From positions 549,793 through 604,017 of the forward strand of contig JAMPHF010000002.1 in the NCBI GenBank assembly GCA_023663525.1: a DNA stretch of 54,225 nucleotides, written 5' to 3'. The translations under genes and the position numbers were made by a program. Shown piece after piece: positions 23,229-32,539 of this stretch. The notes below the pieces were generated by a model, which saw only the letters and a list, made by a program, of their open reading frames with translations, searched no databases and was not told where the DNA came from. Numbering within the stretch: the first letter of the stretch is position 1; the number at the start of each line of letters is the position of its first letter. Origin of the DNA: Bacteroides sp. (GTDB taxonomy: Bacteria > Bacteroidota > Bacteroidia > Bacteroidales > Muribaculaceae).

Positions 23229-24377
23229 ATGGAGAGACCTCTGAAAATACTGTTTGTCGGTGATGCGTCATCATGCCATCGCACTCTTGCGGTCGGTTTG
23301 CGCGAGCTTGGCCACGAGACTGTCGTGGCCTCCCACGGCGGATACTGGCTCAACACGGGGCGAGAGATTGACCTCCGCCGCCGCTTTAAGGGTAAGCTCG
23401 GGGGGCTGGATCTCTGGCTGCGGGTCAATGGCAGTCTGCGGAGCAAGCTGAGGGGATTCGACATTGTCAGCGTCGCCTCCCAGTCGTTCATTGAGCTTCG
23501 TCCGGGTCGCAAGGGGCAGTTTTTCGATTTCCTGAAAGCCAATAACCGTTCGATTTTCTATACTGCCCTCGGGACAGATCCGAACTACGTGGAGGAATGT
23601 CTCGATCCGGCCTCTCCATTGCGCTACAATGAGTTCAGGATTTATGGCGAGGATTCGCCGTATCTCCGCTCGCGCCCGACTATCTGCGATGACTGGCTCA
23701 CTCCCGAGATGCGCAGGCTCGACAGACACATCTATTCCTCGGTCGATGGCGCGATGTCGGTGCTCTATGAGAACTACGTGGCTCTCCGCCGCACTCTCCC
23801 GGAGGATCGCATGGCCTACATCGGGATTCCGATTGACACCGACGCGCTTCAGCCTGTGGAGTTGCCTGAAAGACCGGCGCGGGTCCGTCTGTTTCTCGGT
23901 CGCTATCGCAACCGGCTTCTCGAAAAAGGCACTGATGTCATGGAGGCGGCAGCGCGTGCGGTGGTTGACCGCTATCCGGGGAAGTCGGAGCTTGTGATTG
24001 TCGAGAACCGTCCTTACGATGAATATCTTGAGCTTCTGAAATCGGCTCACGTCGTCCTTGATCAGCTTTACAGCTATACGCCTGCAACTAACGCACTTCA
24101 GGCCATGGCCTACGGACTTAATACCGTCTCGGGCGGTGCGCCGGAGTTTTATGACTTTATCGGAGAGCATGAACTCCATCCCGTGATCCATGTCGAGCCT
24201 AACTATGAATCGGTGGTGCGTGCGCTCGAATCGGTGGTGCTTCATCCCGAGACATTGCGACCGCGCGGATTGCAGGGCAGAGAGTTTGTGGTGCGCCACA
24301 ATGACTACCGTCTCGTAGCCTCCCGCGCCCTCGACTTCTGGTCGAAAACCCTGTCAACCCGCCCACTCAACCCTTAA
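23229..24377 (+). CDS. Glycosyltransferase, GT-B fold (family 1/4-like)
   Basis: A 382-residue protein. The N-terminal Rossmann-like start is L-K-I-L-F-V-G-D-A-S-S-C-H; the C-terminal donor domain has G-R-Y-R-N-R-L-L-E-K-G-T-D and the late motif S-Y-T-P-A-T-N-A-L-Q-A-M-A-Y-G, the position of the E-x7-E nucleotide-sugar site. I chose the ATG at 23229; a GTG at 23220 would overlap the upstream stop by four bases and is an alternative. Likely acts in polysaccharide synthesis with the GT2 and flippase that follow. Confidence 0.82.
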   Translation: MERPLKILFVGDASSCHRTLAVGLRELGHETVVASHGGYWLNTGREIDLRRRFKGKLGGLDLWLRVNGSLRSKLRGFDIVSVASQSFIELRPGRKGQFFDFLKANNRSIFYTALGTDPNYVEECLDPASPLRYNEFRIYGEDSPYLRSRPTICDDWLTPEMRRLDRHIYSSVDGAMSVLYENYVALRRTLPEDRMAYIGIPIDTDALQPVELPERPARVRLFLGRYRNRLLEKGTDVMEAAARAVVDRYPGKSELVIVENRPYDEYLELLKSAHVVLDQLYSYTPATNALQAMAYGLNTVSGGAPEFYDFIGEHELHPVIHVEPNYESVVRALESVVLHPETLRPRGLQGREFVVRHNDYRLVASRALDFWSKTLSTRPLNP

Positions 24378-24592
24378 CACTTCATACCTAATACTTCATA
24401 CTTAACCCCACATACTTAATACTTCATACTTCACCCCCCATACTTAATACTTCATACTTAACCCCACATACTTAATACTTCATACTTAACCCTCCATACT
24501 TAATACTTTATAGTTAACCCTCCATACTTAATACTTCATACTTAACCCTCCATACTTAATACTTCATACTTAACCCTTAATACTTAAAAAAC
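24375..24592. repeat. Tandem repeats of CATACTTAATACTTCATACTT type
   Basis: About seven imperfect copies of a unit near 29-30 bases (ATACTTAATACTTCATACTT plus AACCC, with a CTCCA or CACA join) fill the gap between the two glycosyltransferase genes. Each unit is built from shorter ATACTTAA/CATACTT words. Similar CTTAACCC-rich tracts occur before the starts at 38472 and 40529. No gene or hairpin is seen. Confidence 0.9.
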
Positions 24593-25411
24593 ATGACTCT
24601 CGATGTCCTGATTGCAACCCATAAACCCGAAGGAATCAGACGGGTTGTCGGAATGAATCTTCCGGTCATTGACGGTGTGCGCTACATCGTCTCGTGGCAA
24701 TTGCATGAAGATGCGCCCGTGCCTGACGAGCTGTCCCGGCGCGACGATGTGGTGGTCACACGCCTCGACCAGAAAGGACTGAGCAATAACCGCAATAATG
24801 CAATCGAGAGTTCGACAGCCGACGTATATCTCATAGCCGATGACGACATCCGCTATACCCCCGAGCAGCTCACGGCTGTCCGTGAGGTCTTTGAGCGGAA
24901 TCCGGAGCTTGACTATGCAACATTTATGTATGAGGGGGCTGACAAGATATATCCTACAGTCGAGACCGACCTGCGCCGGAGACTCCCTAAGGGATTCTAC
25001 CAATCTTCGATTGAGATTGCGGTGCGTCGTCGCGGACTGGCGGCGAGACTCCGCTTCCATCCCGCTTTCGGACTCGGGTCGCCGTGGCTTCATGCTGCGG
25101 AAGATGAGATGTTTTTGCTCACAGCGCGCCGTCTGAAGCTCAAATGCCGCTTTTTCCCGATTGTGATAACGAACCATAAAGGAGCGACTACGGGTCAGAG
25201 TGCCGTATCCGATCCCCTGGTGCTGCGGGCATGGGGTGCCTACATGCAGTTTGCATATCCGCTGACGTTCCCCGCTCGGGTCGCGCTCAAGGCGTGGCGC
25301 ATGTCGCGCTCGGGGCAGGCGCAGTTTCTTCCTGCCCTTAAAGAACTCGCTCACGGTGTCTACATTGGCATGACCATGGTCAACAATCCCTGGGAGGAGG
25401 CTCGCAGATGA
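24593..25411 (+). CDS. Glycosyltransferase family 2
   Basis: A 272-residue GT-A enzyme: T-L-D-V-L-I-A-T-H-K-P start, K-G-L-S-N-N-R-N-N-A-I and the nucleotide-sugar/metal motif L-I-A-D-D-D-I-R-Y at about residues 80-88. Cytosolic face of the inner membrane. The stop overlaps the flippase start by four bases (ATGA), so the two are translationally coupled; likely a capsule or surface-polysaccharide function. Confidence 0.9.
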   Translation: MTLDVLIATHKPEGIRRVVGMNLPVIDGVRYIVSWQLHEDAPVPDELSRRDDVVVTRLDQKGLSNNRNNAIESSTADVYLIADDDIRYTPEQLTAVREVFERNPELDYATFMYEGADKIYPTVETDLRRRLPKGFYQSSIEIAVRRRGLAARLRFHPAFGLGSPWLHAAEDEMFLLTARRLKLKCRFFPIVITNHKGATTGQSAVSDPLVLRAWGAYMQFAYPLTFPARVALKAWRMSRSGQAQFLPALKELAHGVYIGMTMVNNPWEEARR

Positions 25412-26850
25412 GTGCCGGAGTCTCCGGCCGTGTCCTGAAAGCCATGGGTATTTTTGGCGGGGTCAGGATGCTTCAGATTCTGTTCGGTGTCGTGCGGGTG
25501 AAGCTCGTGGCCATTTGGCTTGGTCCTGCGGGCATGGGATTGTTCGGCATCTTCAATGGAGCGGTTGACACCGTCAGCACTCTCACCCAGCTCGGCATCC
25601 GTTCGAGTGCCGTGCGCGACATTGCCGGTGCGCCTTCGGAGGCAGGTCGCAATCTGATGGTGGCTGTCACGCGCCGTTGGGGCTGGATGTTGGGTGTGCT
25701 TGGGGCAGTTGTCATGGCTGCCTTCTCTCCGCTTCTGAGCCGATGGACATTCGGCTCTGCCGACCATTCACTGAGCTACGTACTCCTTGCCCTCTCAATG
25801 TTTCTCCTGTCCGTGGCCAATGCCGAGGAGGCGATTATGCAGGGACTCGGCGCACTCAGGCGGCTCGCCAAGGCCTCGGTGTGGGGTGTGGCCGCAGGGT
25901 TTGCTGTCTCTGTCCCGATGTATTATTTCTGGGGGATTGCGAGCGTTGTGCCGTCAATAATCGCCTACTCTTTTTCGATTCTGGCAGCGATGTGCTTCTT
26001 CCGTGTGCCGTCAGGAGGCGGGACAGCGCACATCACTTACGGTGAAACGTTTTCGCGGGGCAAGAGATTCATTCTCCTCGGCATATATATGACCCTCGCC
26101 GACTTCATAGCGCAGGCTCTCAGCTATGTATTCATCGTCTGGCTCAGCCGTCGGGCGGGTGAGGATGAGGTTGGTATATATCAGGCGGGTTATACGATGG
26201 TCAACCGCTACGTGGGGATGATTTTTGCAGCCTTGGCCTCGGAGTATTATCCACGCCTTGCTTCGGTGGCCAATTCACGCATGAGACTCAATGTTTTTGT
26301 CGCCCATGAGATCAAAGTGATTCTCATGCTGCTCCTTCCGGCTGTAATGCTTATGATTTCGGTGGCTCCGTGGCTCGTCAGCCTGCTCTATGACAGCCGT
26401 TTCGCCCCGGCGACCTCATTCATCACAATCGCGATGGCCGGAGTGGTGCTCCGTGGCTTTTCCTACTGCATGTCATATCTCATACTTGCGCGGGGCGACG
26501 GGCGCACTTTTCTCGTCACCGAGTCGGTCAGCGCGGTTGCAGGACTCGCCCTCAACCTCGGGTGCTATCATCTTTGGGGGATAGCGGGCTTGGGTGTCAG
26601 CTATACGCTATGGTATCTGCTCTATGTGCTCATCATCGGATGGGTCTACCGTTTCAGATACCGTCTCCGTCTTCCGTGGGCAATCAGACGCATGGTGCTT
26701 GCCGTCCTTGCTGTTACGCTCCTTTCAATCGTTGTCGGTTGCATTTTTGCACCCTTGGTGCTTCTGCCTTTCGCTCTAATTGTTTCGGCCGTCAGTCTGC
26801 AACGCCTCTACAAAATGTTTCGCGGCAGGAGAGGCACTCTAAAAAAATGA
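25408..26850 (+). CDS. Polysaccharide flippase (Wzx-like)
   Basis: A 480-residue multi-pass membrane protein with about 12-14 helices, opening with G-R-V-L-K-A-M-G-I-F-G-G-V-R-M-L-Q-I-L, typical of MATE/MOP-superfamily O-antigen translocases. It should flip undecaprenyl-linked oligosaccharides across the inner membrane. It is coupled to the GT2 gene upstream; no polymerase or initiating transferase gene is nearby, so the rest of the pathway must lie elsewhere. Confidence 0.88.
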   Translation: MSAGVSGRVLKAMGIFGGVRMLQILFGVVRVKLVAIWLGPAGMGLFGIFNGAVDTVSTLTQLGIRSSAVRDIAGAPSEAGRNLMVAVTRRWGWMLGVLGAVVMAAFSPLLSRWTFGSADHSLSYVLLALSMFLLSVANAEEAIMQGLGALRRLAKASVWGVAAGFAVSVPMYYFWGIASVVPSIIAYSFSILAAMCFFRVPSGGGTAHITYGETFSRGKRFILLGIYMTLADFIAQALSYVFIVWLSRRAGEDEVGIYQAGYTMVNRYVGMIFAALASEYYPRLASVANSRMRLNVFVAHEIKVILMLLLPAVMLMISVAPWLVSLLYDSRFAPATSFITIAMAGVVLRGFSYCMSYLILARGDGRTFLVTESVSAVAGLALNLGCYHLWGIAGLGVSYTLWYLLYVLIIGWVYRFRYRLRLPWAIRRMVLAVLAVTLLSIVVGCIFAPLVLLPFALIVSAVSLQRLYKMFRGRRGTLKK

Positions 26851-26858
26851 GCGTAAAC

Positions 26859-26889
26859 TTGGTGGTGTGGGTGTTTGTTTGTAAGTTTG
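26859..26889 (+). promoter_or_regulatory. Promoter of the lipoprotein-ABC operon
   Basis: TTG (26859-26861), a 20-base spacer and TAAGTTTG (26882-26889), about 27 bases before the ATG at 26916. Confidence 0.6.
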
Positions 26890-26915
26890 TCGAGGAATCA
26901 GAACACATCATCATA

Positions 26916-28328
26916 ATGAAAATGAAATTCAGACTATCCATGCTGCCTTTGCTGGCGGTGTTTGTGGCAGGGCTTTTGACCGTGTCGTGTTCAAAGGAGC
27001 AGAAGTTGCTTGATGCTATTCCGACGACTGTCAGTCAGGTCGGGACAGTCAGACTGAAGTCTGCGCTCGAACAGGCCGGTTGCAGTTTTGAGAACGGTGA
27101 GGCGACAATGCCTGCGGGTGTTGATGATCCGGGGCGTTTCGGTCGTCTGATTCGGCTTGTCGGTGCGCTTGACGCTTCGGGAGTCGCAAACCCCGACGAT
27201 GTCGCGTGGGCGATGGACGATGAGGGTGATTTCCTCATGACCATCCTTGTCGATGACCGTGATCGTTTCCGCGAGGCATCATCGGAGTTGATTGAATGGA
27301 CTGACGACACGGGTGGTTTTGCCTGCGGAAATGCAGATGGTCTGACCGTCCTGCTCAACGATGAGCGCGTATGGTTCTCCGATGTGAAACCGTCGGAGGC
27401 TGTCGGTAAGGTCGATTCGATGGTCAAGGAAGCAAAAAAATCGTCAGTTTCCTCCATGACCGGAATTGCCCAACTGCTTTCAAGCGACAATCTCGTCAGG
27501 GTGGCTGTCCGTCAGGAGGAAGCCAAGTCCGGTGACCGCAAGAAGGTCAAGGGCGAGAATGAGAATCTTGAAGTGAAGTGGGCCACACTGACCGTCAATG
27601 TCGAGGATAACAAGATTGTCGGTCGCAGTTCCATAATGGAGGCTGACGGAAAGCCTGTGGCAATCAAGGGACTGAAGGAAATCAATCCGGCAGTGCTTGC
27701 CTACGTCCCTGAGAATTTCAACGTTGCGGTTGGTTTTGGCGTGAGTCCGGAGTTTGATTGGAGCGTGCTGACAAAGGCTGTCGGGACATTAGGCGGTTTT
27801 CAGGCGCAGGCAATGCTGTCGGCAGTCACTCCCTATCTGCAGTCAATCGACGGGACGATTTTCCTGGCTGCCGGTCCGGCTAATCAGGAGGCATACAGTG
27901 ATATTGAACCGGGCAACTGGCAGTTTATCGCAATGGTGCGTCTGCCGCAACAAAAAATCAATGACATCATGGGGATGATGCGCAGCTCGCTGTTCATGGC
28001 CGGTATAAGCCCGAAGATTGACAAGGATGGCATAATGATGATGCCTCAGTACGGCATGAATCTTTATATGGGTAATGTCGATGGCTATTTTGCGGTCAGC
28101 AACATCCCGTTTGAGGCGAATCGCCGCAATTCGCTCGCATCGTTGTTCACCGGCAAGTCGGGTGCGCTCTCTCTGGAGATTCCCCGTCTGAGTGAGCTTG
28201 GTGCCGGTCTGCCCGACTATGGAATTGATGTGAAAGCTCAGATGATGCCTGACGCTACCGAACTCCGTCTCAGTCTCGGCGACAGCGATCAGCCTGTGCT
28301 CAAGGCTCTGTTGACAGCACTGCTATGA
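26916..28328 (+). CDS. Lipoprotein of unknown function (DUF4836-like?)
   Basis: A 470-residue lipoprotein: signal peptide from M-K-M-K-F-R-L-S-M-L-P-L-L ending in the lipobox L-T-V-S-C. The remainder is a large alternating domain with a repeated architecture reminiscent of Bacteroidota DUF4836 proteins; that assignment is tentative. The start at 26916 gives the signal peptide directly; 118 further upstream codons in frame only shadow the flippase gene. The stop overlaps the next start (ATGA), coupling it to the ABC ATPase, so it may be the extracytoplasmic partner of that transporter. Confidence 0.78.
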   Translation: MKMKFRLSMLPLLAVFVAGLLTVSCSKEQKLLDAIPTTVSQVGTVRLKSALEQAGCSFENGEATMPAGVDDPGRFGRLIRLVGALDASGVANPDDVAWAMDDEGDFLMTILVDDRDRFREASSELIEWTDDTGGFACGNADGLTVLLNDERVWFSDVKPSEAVGKVDSMVKEAKKSSVSSMTGIAQLLSSDNLVRVAVRQEEAKSGDRKKVKGENENLEVKWATLTVNVEDNKIVGRSSIMEADGKPVAIKGLKEINPAVLAYVPENFNVAVGFGVSPEFDWSVLTKAVGTLGGFQAQAMLSAVTPYLQSIDGTIFLAAGPANQEAYSDIEPGNWQFIAMVRLPQQKINDIMGMMRSSLFMAGISPKIDKDGIMMMPQYGMNLYMGNVDGYFAVSNIPFEANRRNSLASLFTGKSGALSLEIPRLSELGAGLPDYGIDVKAQMMPDATELRLSLGDSDQPVLKALLTALL

Positions 28329-28987
28329 TCGGGGAGATAATTCTTGAAAACATGCTGCCACGGGTGTTTCGCGGCAGTGAGGATGAACCGGCCATAGTGA
28401 AGTCTCAGATATGGCGACGCGAGAGGGTGGCTTTCGACCGTGGAAAGTATTATCTCATTGAAGCTGACAGCGGTACGGGGAAGTCGTCGCTTTGCGCCTA
28501 CCTCTACGGCTCACGCAATGACTATGACGGACATGTGTATTTCGACCGCCTCGACATCCGCACTTTCAACATCGCCCGATGGTGTAAGCTGCGTTGCAAC
28601 ACCCTCGCCTATCTGCCGCAGGAGATGGGGCTGTTCCCGGAGCTGACGGTCATGGAGAATATAGAGGTAAAGAATCGCCTGACCTCACACAAGAGCCGTC
28701 GGGAGATTCTCGACATGCTCGAACACCTGGAGATTGCCCATAAGGCTGACCAACCGGCTGCACAGCTTTCAATCGGGCAGCAGCAGCGCGTGGCGATTGT
28801 CCGCGCCTTGTGTCAGCCGTTTGATTTCCTGATTCTCGATGAGCCGGTCAGCCATCTTGACAGTCGTAATAACGCGATGGTCAGCGAGCTTATCGACATC
28901 GAGGCCAAGCGTGTCGGTGCCGGAATAATAGCCACATCCGTCGGCAATAAAATCGTCCTGCCCGATTGTGAGGAAATGAGGCTTTAG
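28325..28987 (+). CDS. ABC transporter ATP-binding protein
   Basis: A 220-residue ATPase of the LolD/FtsE type. Walker A is A-D-S-G-T-G-K-S-S-L, the Q-loop lies in A-Y-L-P-Q-E-M, the signature is L-S-I-G-Q-Q-Q-R, and Walker B with D-loop is L-I-L-D-E-P-V-S-H-L-D. The signature L-S-x-G-Q has Ile where Gly is usual. It pairs with the permease at 29061 and is coupled to the lipoprotein gene, a plausible MacB- or Lol-like system. Confidence 0.92.
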   Translation: MIGEIILENMLPRVFRGSEDEPAIVKSQIWRRERVAFDRGKYYLIEADSGTGKSSLCAYLYGSRNDYDGHVYFDRLDIRTFNIARWCKLRCNTLAYLPQEMGLFPELTVMENIEVKNRLTSHKSRREILDMLEHLEIAHKADQPAAQLSIGQQQRVAIVRALCQPFDFLILDEPVSHLDSRNNAMVSELIDIEAKRVGAGIIATSVGNKIVLPDCEEMRL

Positions 28988-29043
28988 ACTTTACGTTTTG
29001 AGAATTAAGTTTTAAGGATTAAGGATTAAGTAAGTTTTAAGGG
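28988..29043. repeat. Low-complexity TTAAGGATTAAG tract
   Basis: Short TAAGTTTTAAGG and GGATTAAGGATTAAG words between the ATPase and permease genes. It is the reverse complement of the CCTTAATCCTTAA type of tract found before the portal gene. Confidence 0.7.
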
Positions 29044-29060
29044 GCTCGGAGTCACTGCTA

Positions 29061-30278
29061 ATGACTAATAAACGCAATATGTCAAGAAATATAGTTTGGC
29101 GTTTGTTGCGCCGTAATATCAATGCCGGTCAGATTGCGGGCTATGCGTTTGCCAATCTCGTGGGGCTTGTGATAGTGCTGACCGCACTTCAGTTCTACCG
29201 CGATGTCACGACCGTGTGGGACGATGAAGATTCGTTCATATCCAAAGATTATCTCATTTTGTCGAAAAAGGTGAGCGGACTTGGCAACCTGCTCGGCGGC
29301 TCGGACGGAAATGGCACGCGTTTCAGCCGTGATGAGATTGCCGACATCTCGTCTCAGCCTTGGGCACGCAAGGTGGGGCAATTCAGTTCGGCGGCTTTCA
29401 ATGTCTATGCCAAAGTCAATTTCGGTGGCAGTTCGATGGGGACAGACCTCTTTCTTGAGTCGATTCCCGATGATTTTTTCGACATATCGCCAAAGGATTG
29501 GGGCTATGATCCGGAGCGTTCGGATTTCGTCCCGGTCATCATCTCCAAGGACTATCTCTCGCTCTACAATTTCGGCTTCGCGACGTCGAGAGGCATGCCT
29601 CAGGTCTCGGAGGAGATTGTCAGCATGGTCCCTCTGCAACTCTCGCTGAGTGGAAATGGCCGTCAGGAGTGGGTGAATGCAAGGATTGTCGGGTTTTCTT
29701 CGCGGCTCAACACCATTGCCGTGCCTCAGGAGTTCATGAATTGGGCCAATAGTGAGTTTGCCGGCAAGATGTCAGAATCGCCGTCGCGCCTGATCGTGAT
29801 GCTCGACAAGCCGGGAGATCCGAAAGTCGAGGAATATCTTGAGGACAATGGCTATGAAGCGGCGGGTGACCATGCATCGAATGGCAAGACCGCCTATTTC
29901 CTGTCGCTTGTCACGTCGCTCGTGATCGGTGTCGGGCTGATCATCAGCCTGCTTGCCTTCTTCATACTGCTTCTGAGCATTTATCTCCTCCTCCAGAAGA
30001 ATCGCGGGAAAATCCATCAGTTGATGCAGCTCGGCTATTCTCCGGCGCAGGTGTCGCGCTACTACTATGCGATTATTCTGGGTGTCAACGCTCTTGTCTT
30101 TGTCATTTCAGTGAGTGTCATGCTCATCGCCGCCCATTCATGGAGCGCGCCGCTCTCCACTCTCGGAGTCGAGTCAACTTCACCGTGGCTGACCATCGGA
30201 GTTGGGGTCGCGATCATCCTCCTCATCAGCCTCGGCAACCTTATGGCTGTCAAGCGCACGGTGAAGAAGGATTTTTAA
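29061..30278 (+). CDS. FtsX-type ABC transporter permease
   Basis: A 405-residue permease with the FtsX/MacB arrangement: one N-terminal helix (about residues 25-43), a long periplasmic domain of about 230 residues, then three helices (residues ~285-310, 330-355, 375-395). The C-terminal A-V-K-R-T-V-K-K-D-F is cytosolic. Partner of the ATPase at 28325. An alternative start is the Met at 29079. Confidence 0.87.
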   Translation: MTNKRNMSRNIVWRLLRRNINAGQIAGYAFANLVGLVIVLTALQFYRDVTTVWDDEDSFISKDYLILSKKVSGLGNLLGGSDGNGTRFSRDEIADISSQPWARKVGQFSSAAFNVYAKVNFGGSSMGTDLFLESIPDDFFDISPKDWGYDPERSDFVPVIISKDYLSLYNFGFATSRGMPQVSEEIVSMVPLQLSLSGNGRQEWVNARIVGFSSRLNTIAVPQEFMNWANSEFAGKMSESPSRLIVMLDKPGDPKVEEYLEDNGYEAAGDHASNGKTAYFLSLVTSLVIGVGLIISLLAFFILLLSIYLLLQKNRGKIHQLMQLGYSPAQVSRYYYAIILGVNALVFVISVSVMLIAAHSWSAPLSTLGVESTSPWLTIGVGVAIILLISLGNLMAVKRTVKKDF

Positions 30279-30346
30279 AAATAGAGTTAAATTTATTTAA
30301 CCATTATGAATTGACAGCGTCTGAGGCGGCTTTTTTGACTTGAGGT

Positions 30347-30377
30347 TTTGATAAGTGGAAAAGTTTGGCTAATTTTG
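30347..30377 (+). promoter_or_regulatory. Promoter of the psd-pssA operon
   Basis: TTTG (30347-30350), a 19-base spacer and TAATTTTG (30370-30377), one of the best consensus matches in the window. Predicted start near 30384. Confidence 0.8.
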
Positions 30378-30416
30378 CAAATTAAGTTAACAACCTTTAC
30401 TAACTTTAGCAAACCG

Positions 30417-30466
30417 ACCCTCGTGGCGGTCGCTCTAAAGAGCCACCACGGGGTGAAATCCTCCCC
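30417..30466 (+). promoter_or_regulatory. Structured leader before psd
   Basis: The leader holds a two-part hairpin, CCTCGTGG pairing with CCACGGGG around an inner GCTCT-AA-AGAGC, followed by GTGAAATCCTCCCCGG. It may regulate translation of the phospholipid operon; no known riboswitch consensus fits. Confidence 0.45.
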
Positions 30467-30486
30467 GGATGAACCATCGTCATCTA

Positions 30487-31167
30487 ATGAAAGTCAAGAT
30501 ACACCGCGAAGGTACGAACATACTGATTGTCGTCATGCTGATAATGATTGTCATCAATCTGTCGGCATGGATGTTTATTCGCCCGGCGGTGATACCGACC
30601 ATTTTCTCGGTCATCTCGGGGATCCTTTATATTTTGATTGTCAATTTCTTCCGCTCGCCTCGCCGCACATTCAGCGGCAAGAGGGAGAACGTGGTTGTCA
30701 GCTCGGTTGATGGGACGGTTGTCGCGCTTGAGGAGGTTTTTGAGCCTGAGGTGCTCCGTCGGCGTGTGAGGATGCTGTCAGTGTTCATGTCGGTGTTCAA
30801 TGTCCATGCCAACTGGTTTCCTGTTGACGGCGAGGTGCTGATGGTGCGCCATCACAGCGGACGTTTCCTCAGCGCATATCTTCCGAAAGCAAGTATCGAG
30901 AACGAGCGTTCGACCATCCTCATCCGTGCCACCAACGGTCAGGAGATCCTCGCGCGTCAGATTGCCGGTGCGGTTGCGCGACGGATTGTGACCTACGCCG
31001 AGCCGGGCGATTCGGCCAATATCGAGGACCACATGGGCTTCATCAAATTCGGATCGCGTGTCGATATATATCTGCCCCTTGACGCGGAGATATTCGTGAA
31101 GATCGGCGACAAGACCACCGGCGGCGTAACGGAGATTGCGCATCTGCGCAGCAATCCTGACGATTGA
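30487..31167 (+). CDS. psd: Phosphatidylserine decarboxylase
   Basis: A 226-residue decarboxylase proenzyme of the short type. Two N-terminal membrane helices precede F-R-S-P-R-R. The self-cleavage site is the Gly-Ser of I-K-F-G-S-R-V-D near the C-terminus, which yields the pyruvoyl alpha chain. H-A-N-W-F-P-V-D-G is the usual H-x-N-x-x-P motif. It converts phosphatidylserine to phosphatidylethanolamine and is followed by the pssA gene that makes its substrate. I prefer the start at 30487; the Met at 30469 is possible. Confidence 0.93.
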   Translation: MKVKIHREGTNILIVVMLIMIVINLSAWMFIRPAVIPTIFSVISGILYILIVNFFRSPRRTFSGKRENVVVSSVDGTVVALEEVFEPEVLRRRVRMLSVFMSVFNVHANWFPVDGEVLMVRHHSGRFLSAYLPKASIENERSTILIRATNGQEILARQIAGAVARRIVTYAEPGDSANIEDHMGFIKFGSRVDIYLPLDAEIFVKIGDKTTGGVTEIAHLRSNPDD

Positions 31168-31232
31168 ACGGCAGCCACTGTGGTCGCGTCCACACCATTT
31201 TTGAAATATAAGTAAAAAGTAAGAATCATCAA

Positions 31233-31940
31233 TTGAAATCACTCATTTCCTATATCCCAAACACAATCACCTGCCTCAACCTGCTCTCAGGATGTGTGGC
31301 GGTGTTTTTTGCATTTAACCTTGGCATGGATACGGCGGCACTCTCGCCGATGTCATGGGCGTTTATCTTCATCGGCGCGGCTGCAGTGTTTGACTTTTGC
31401 GACGGGCTTTCCGCGCGTATGCTCCACGCCTACTCCCCGATGGGAAAGGAACTCGACTCTCTCAGTGACCTCGTGAGTTTCGGTCTCGCTCCCGCTTTCC
31501 TTGTCATGAATGTCATGCAGTCCTACGGTGCATCGCTTTGGGCATGTGCATGTACGCTCCTGATTGCTGTCATGGGTGCGCTCAGACTTGCCAAATTCAA
31601 TGTCGATACGCGTCAGACCACTTCGTTTGTCGGTCTGCCCATACCTGCCAATGCCATTTTCTGGATCGGGACATTGGCATGGATTGACAGCCACACCTAT
31701 CCCGGCGACATTGTCATGGCTGTCATTATCCTTGCAATATCGCTGCTTATGGTGAGCGAACTGAAAATGTTCTCGCTGAAATTTGCCAACCTGTCGTGGC
31801 GCGACAATGTGCGCCGTTACGTTGTGCTCGCTGCCGCCGTGCTCTTTGTCGTGACGGAGGGTGTGTCGGGCTTCGCATGGACAATCATCCTCTACATCCT
31901 TATCTCGCTTCTTGGCAAGAAAAGCGTTGTCGAGGCATAG
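31233..31940 (+). CDS. pssA: CDP-diacylglycerol-serine O-phosphatidyltransferase
   Basis: A 235-residue integral membrane CDP-alcohol phosphatidyltransferase. The active-site signature is D-F-C-D-G-L-S-A-R-M-L continued by G-K-E-L-D-S-L-S-D, with the four acidic residues in place. It makes phosphatidylserine from CDP-diacylglycerol and serine. The start codon is TTG (31233); no ATG or GTG fits the conserved N-terminus S-Y-I-P-N-T-I-T-C-L-N-L. Co-transcribed with psd 65 bases upstream. Confidence 0.95.
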   Translation: MKSLISYIPNTITCLNLLSGCVAVFFAFNLGMDTAALSPMSWAFIFIGAAAVFDFCDGLSARMLHAYSPMGKELDSLSDLVSFGLAPAFLVMNVMQSYGASLWACACTLLIAVMGALRLAKFNVDTRQTTSFVGLPIPANAIFWIGTLAWIDSHTYPGDIVMAVIILAISLLMVSELKMFSLKFANLSWRDNVRRYVVLAAAVLFVVTEGVSGFAWTIILYILISLLGKKSVVEA

Positions 31941-32058
31941 AAAGGCATAGAGGATTGGGCTTTCAGACAGATTTATTCGAGTGTCGGACCGTGTGGACTG
32001 CCGCACTCTCCGGCAAGACCGTTGAAAACACACGGGATATTTCATTTGTTAACTTGAC

Positions 32059-32442
32059 ATGACTGTTTTAATCGCAATAATCGTAATCATTTATCTTCTA
32101 TGGCTTTTGAAGCCACTGTTGCTGCGCTATGCGCAACGAAAATATCAGGAGAAGATAAATGAGATGTTCAATCAGACATTCGGAGGCACCACCGCGACCG
32201 GAAGCCGCAGCTATGATGGTCGTGGAGGCTCCGCACGCAACCCGTTTGGCCGCTATAACGAGCCTCCGCGCTACCGCAGTAATGGCAGGCGCAGGAAGAT
32301 ATTCTCGCGCGATGAGGGCGAGTATGTCGATTTCGAGGATATTGAAGTGACGAGAGAGTATCGCTCCACATCGTCGCGCGACACGTCATACACTCCACGC
32401 GAGCCTCAGGTCAGCGACGCTGACTGGGAGGAGATCAGATAG
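32059..32442 (+). CDS. DUF4834 family protein
   Basis: A 127-residue protein with a single N-terminal membrane helix (L-I-A-I-I-V-I-I-Y-L-L-W-L-L), then K-P-L-L-L-R-Y-A-Q-R-K-Y-Q-E-K and a Gly/Arg/Ser-rich disordered tail ending in an acidic D-A-D-W-E-E-I-R. This matches the small DUF4834 family of Bacteroidota; function unknown. It lies between pssA and the QueD-like gene on the same strand. Confidence 0.82.
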   Translation: MTVLIAIIVIIYLLWLLKPLLLRYAQRKYQEKINEMFNQTFGGTTATGSRSYDGRGGSARNPFGRYNEPPRYRSNGRRRKIFSRDEGEYVDFEDIEVTREYRSTSSRDTSYTPREPQVSDADWEEIR

Positions 32443-32539
32443 TGGGAGCATTACAATTTTCAGCGTTGTGTGAACTTTGAGCATTGATATGTTGTTGGAT
32501 GTTATGAACAAGCATCATAACACATCAACTTTATCAACT

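Noticed and set aside
24375..24592. CRISPR array
   Set aside because: Units are short, contiguous and AT-rich without unique spacers, and no cas genes are present.
30400..30470. FMN riboswitch before psd
   Set aside because: GGGGTGAAATCC resembles part of the consensus, but the multi-branch core is absent and the gene is not flavin-related.
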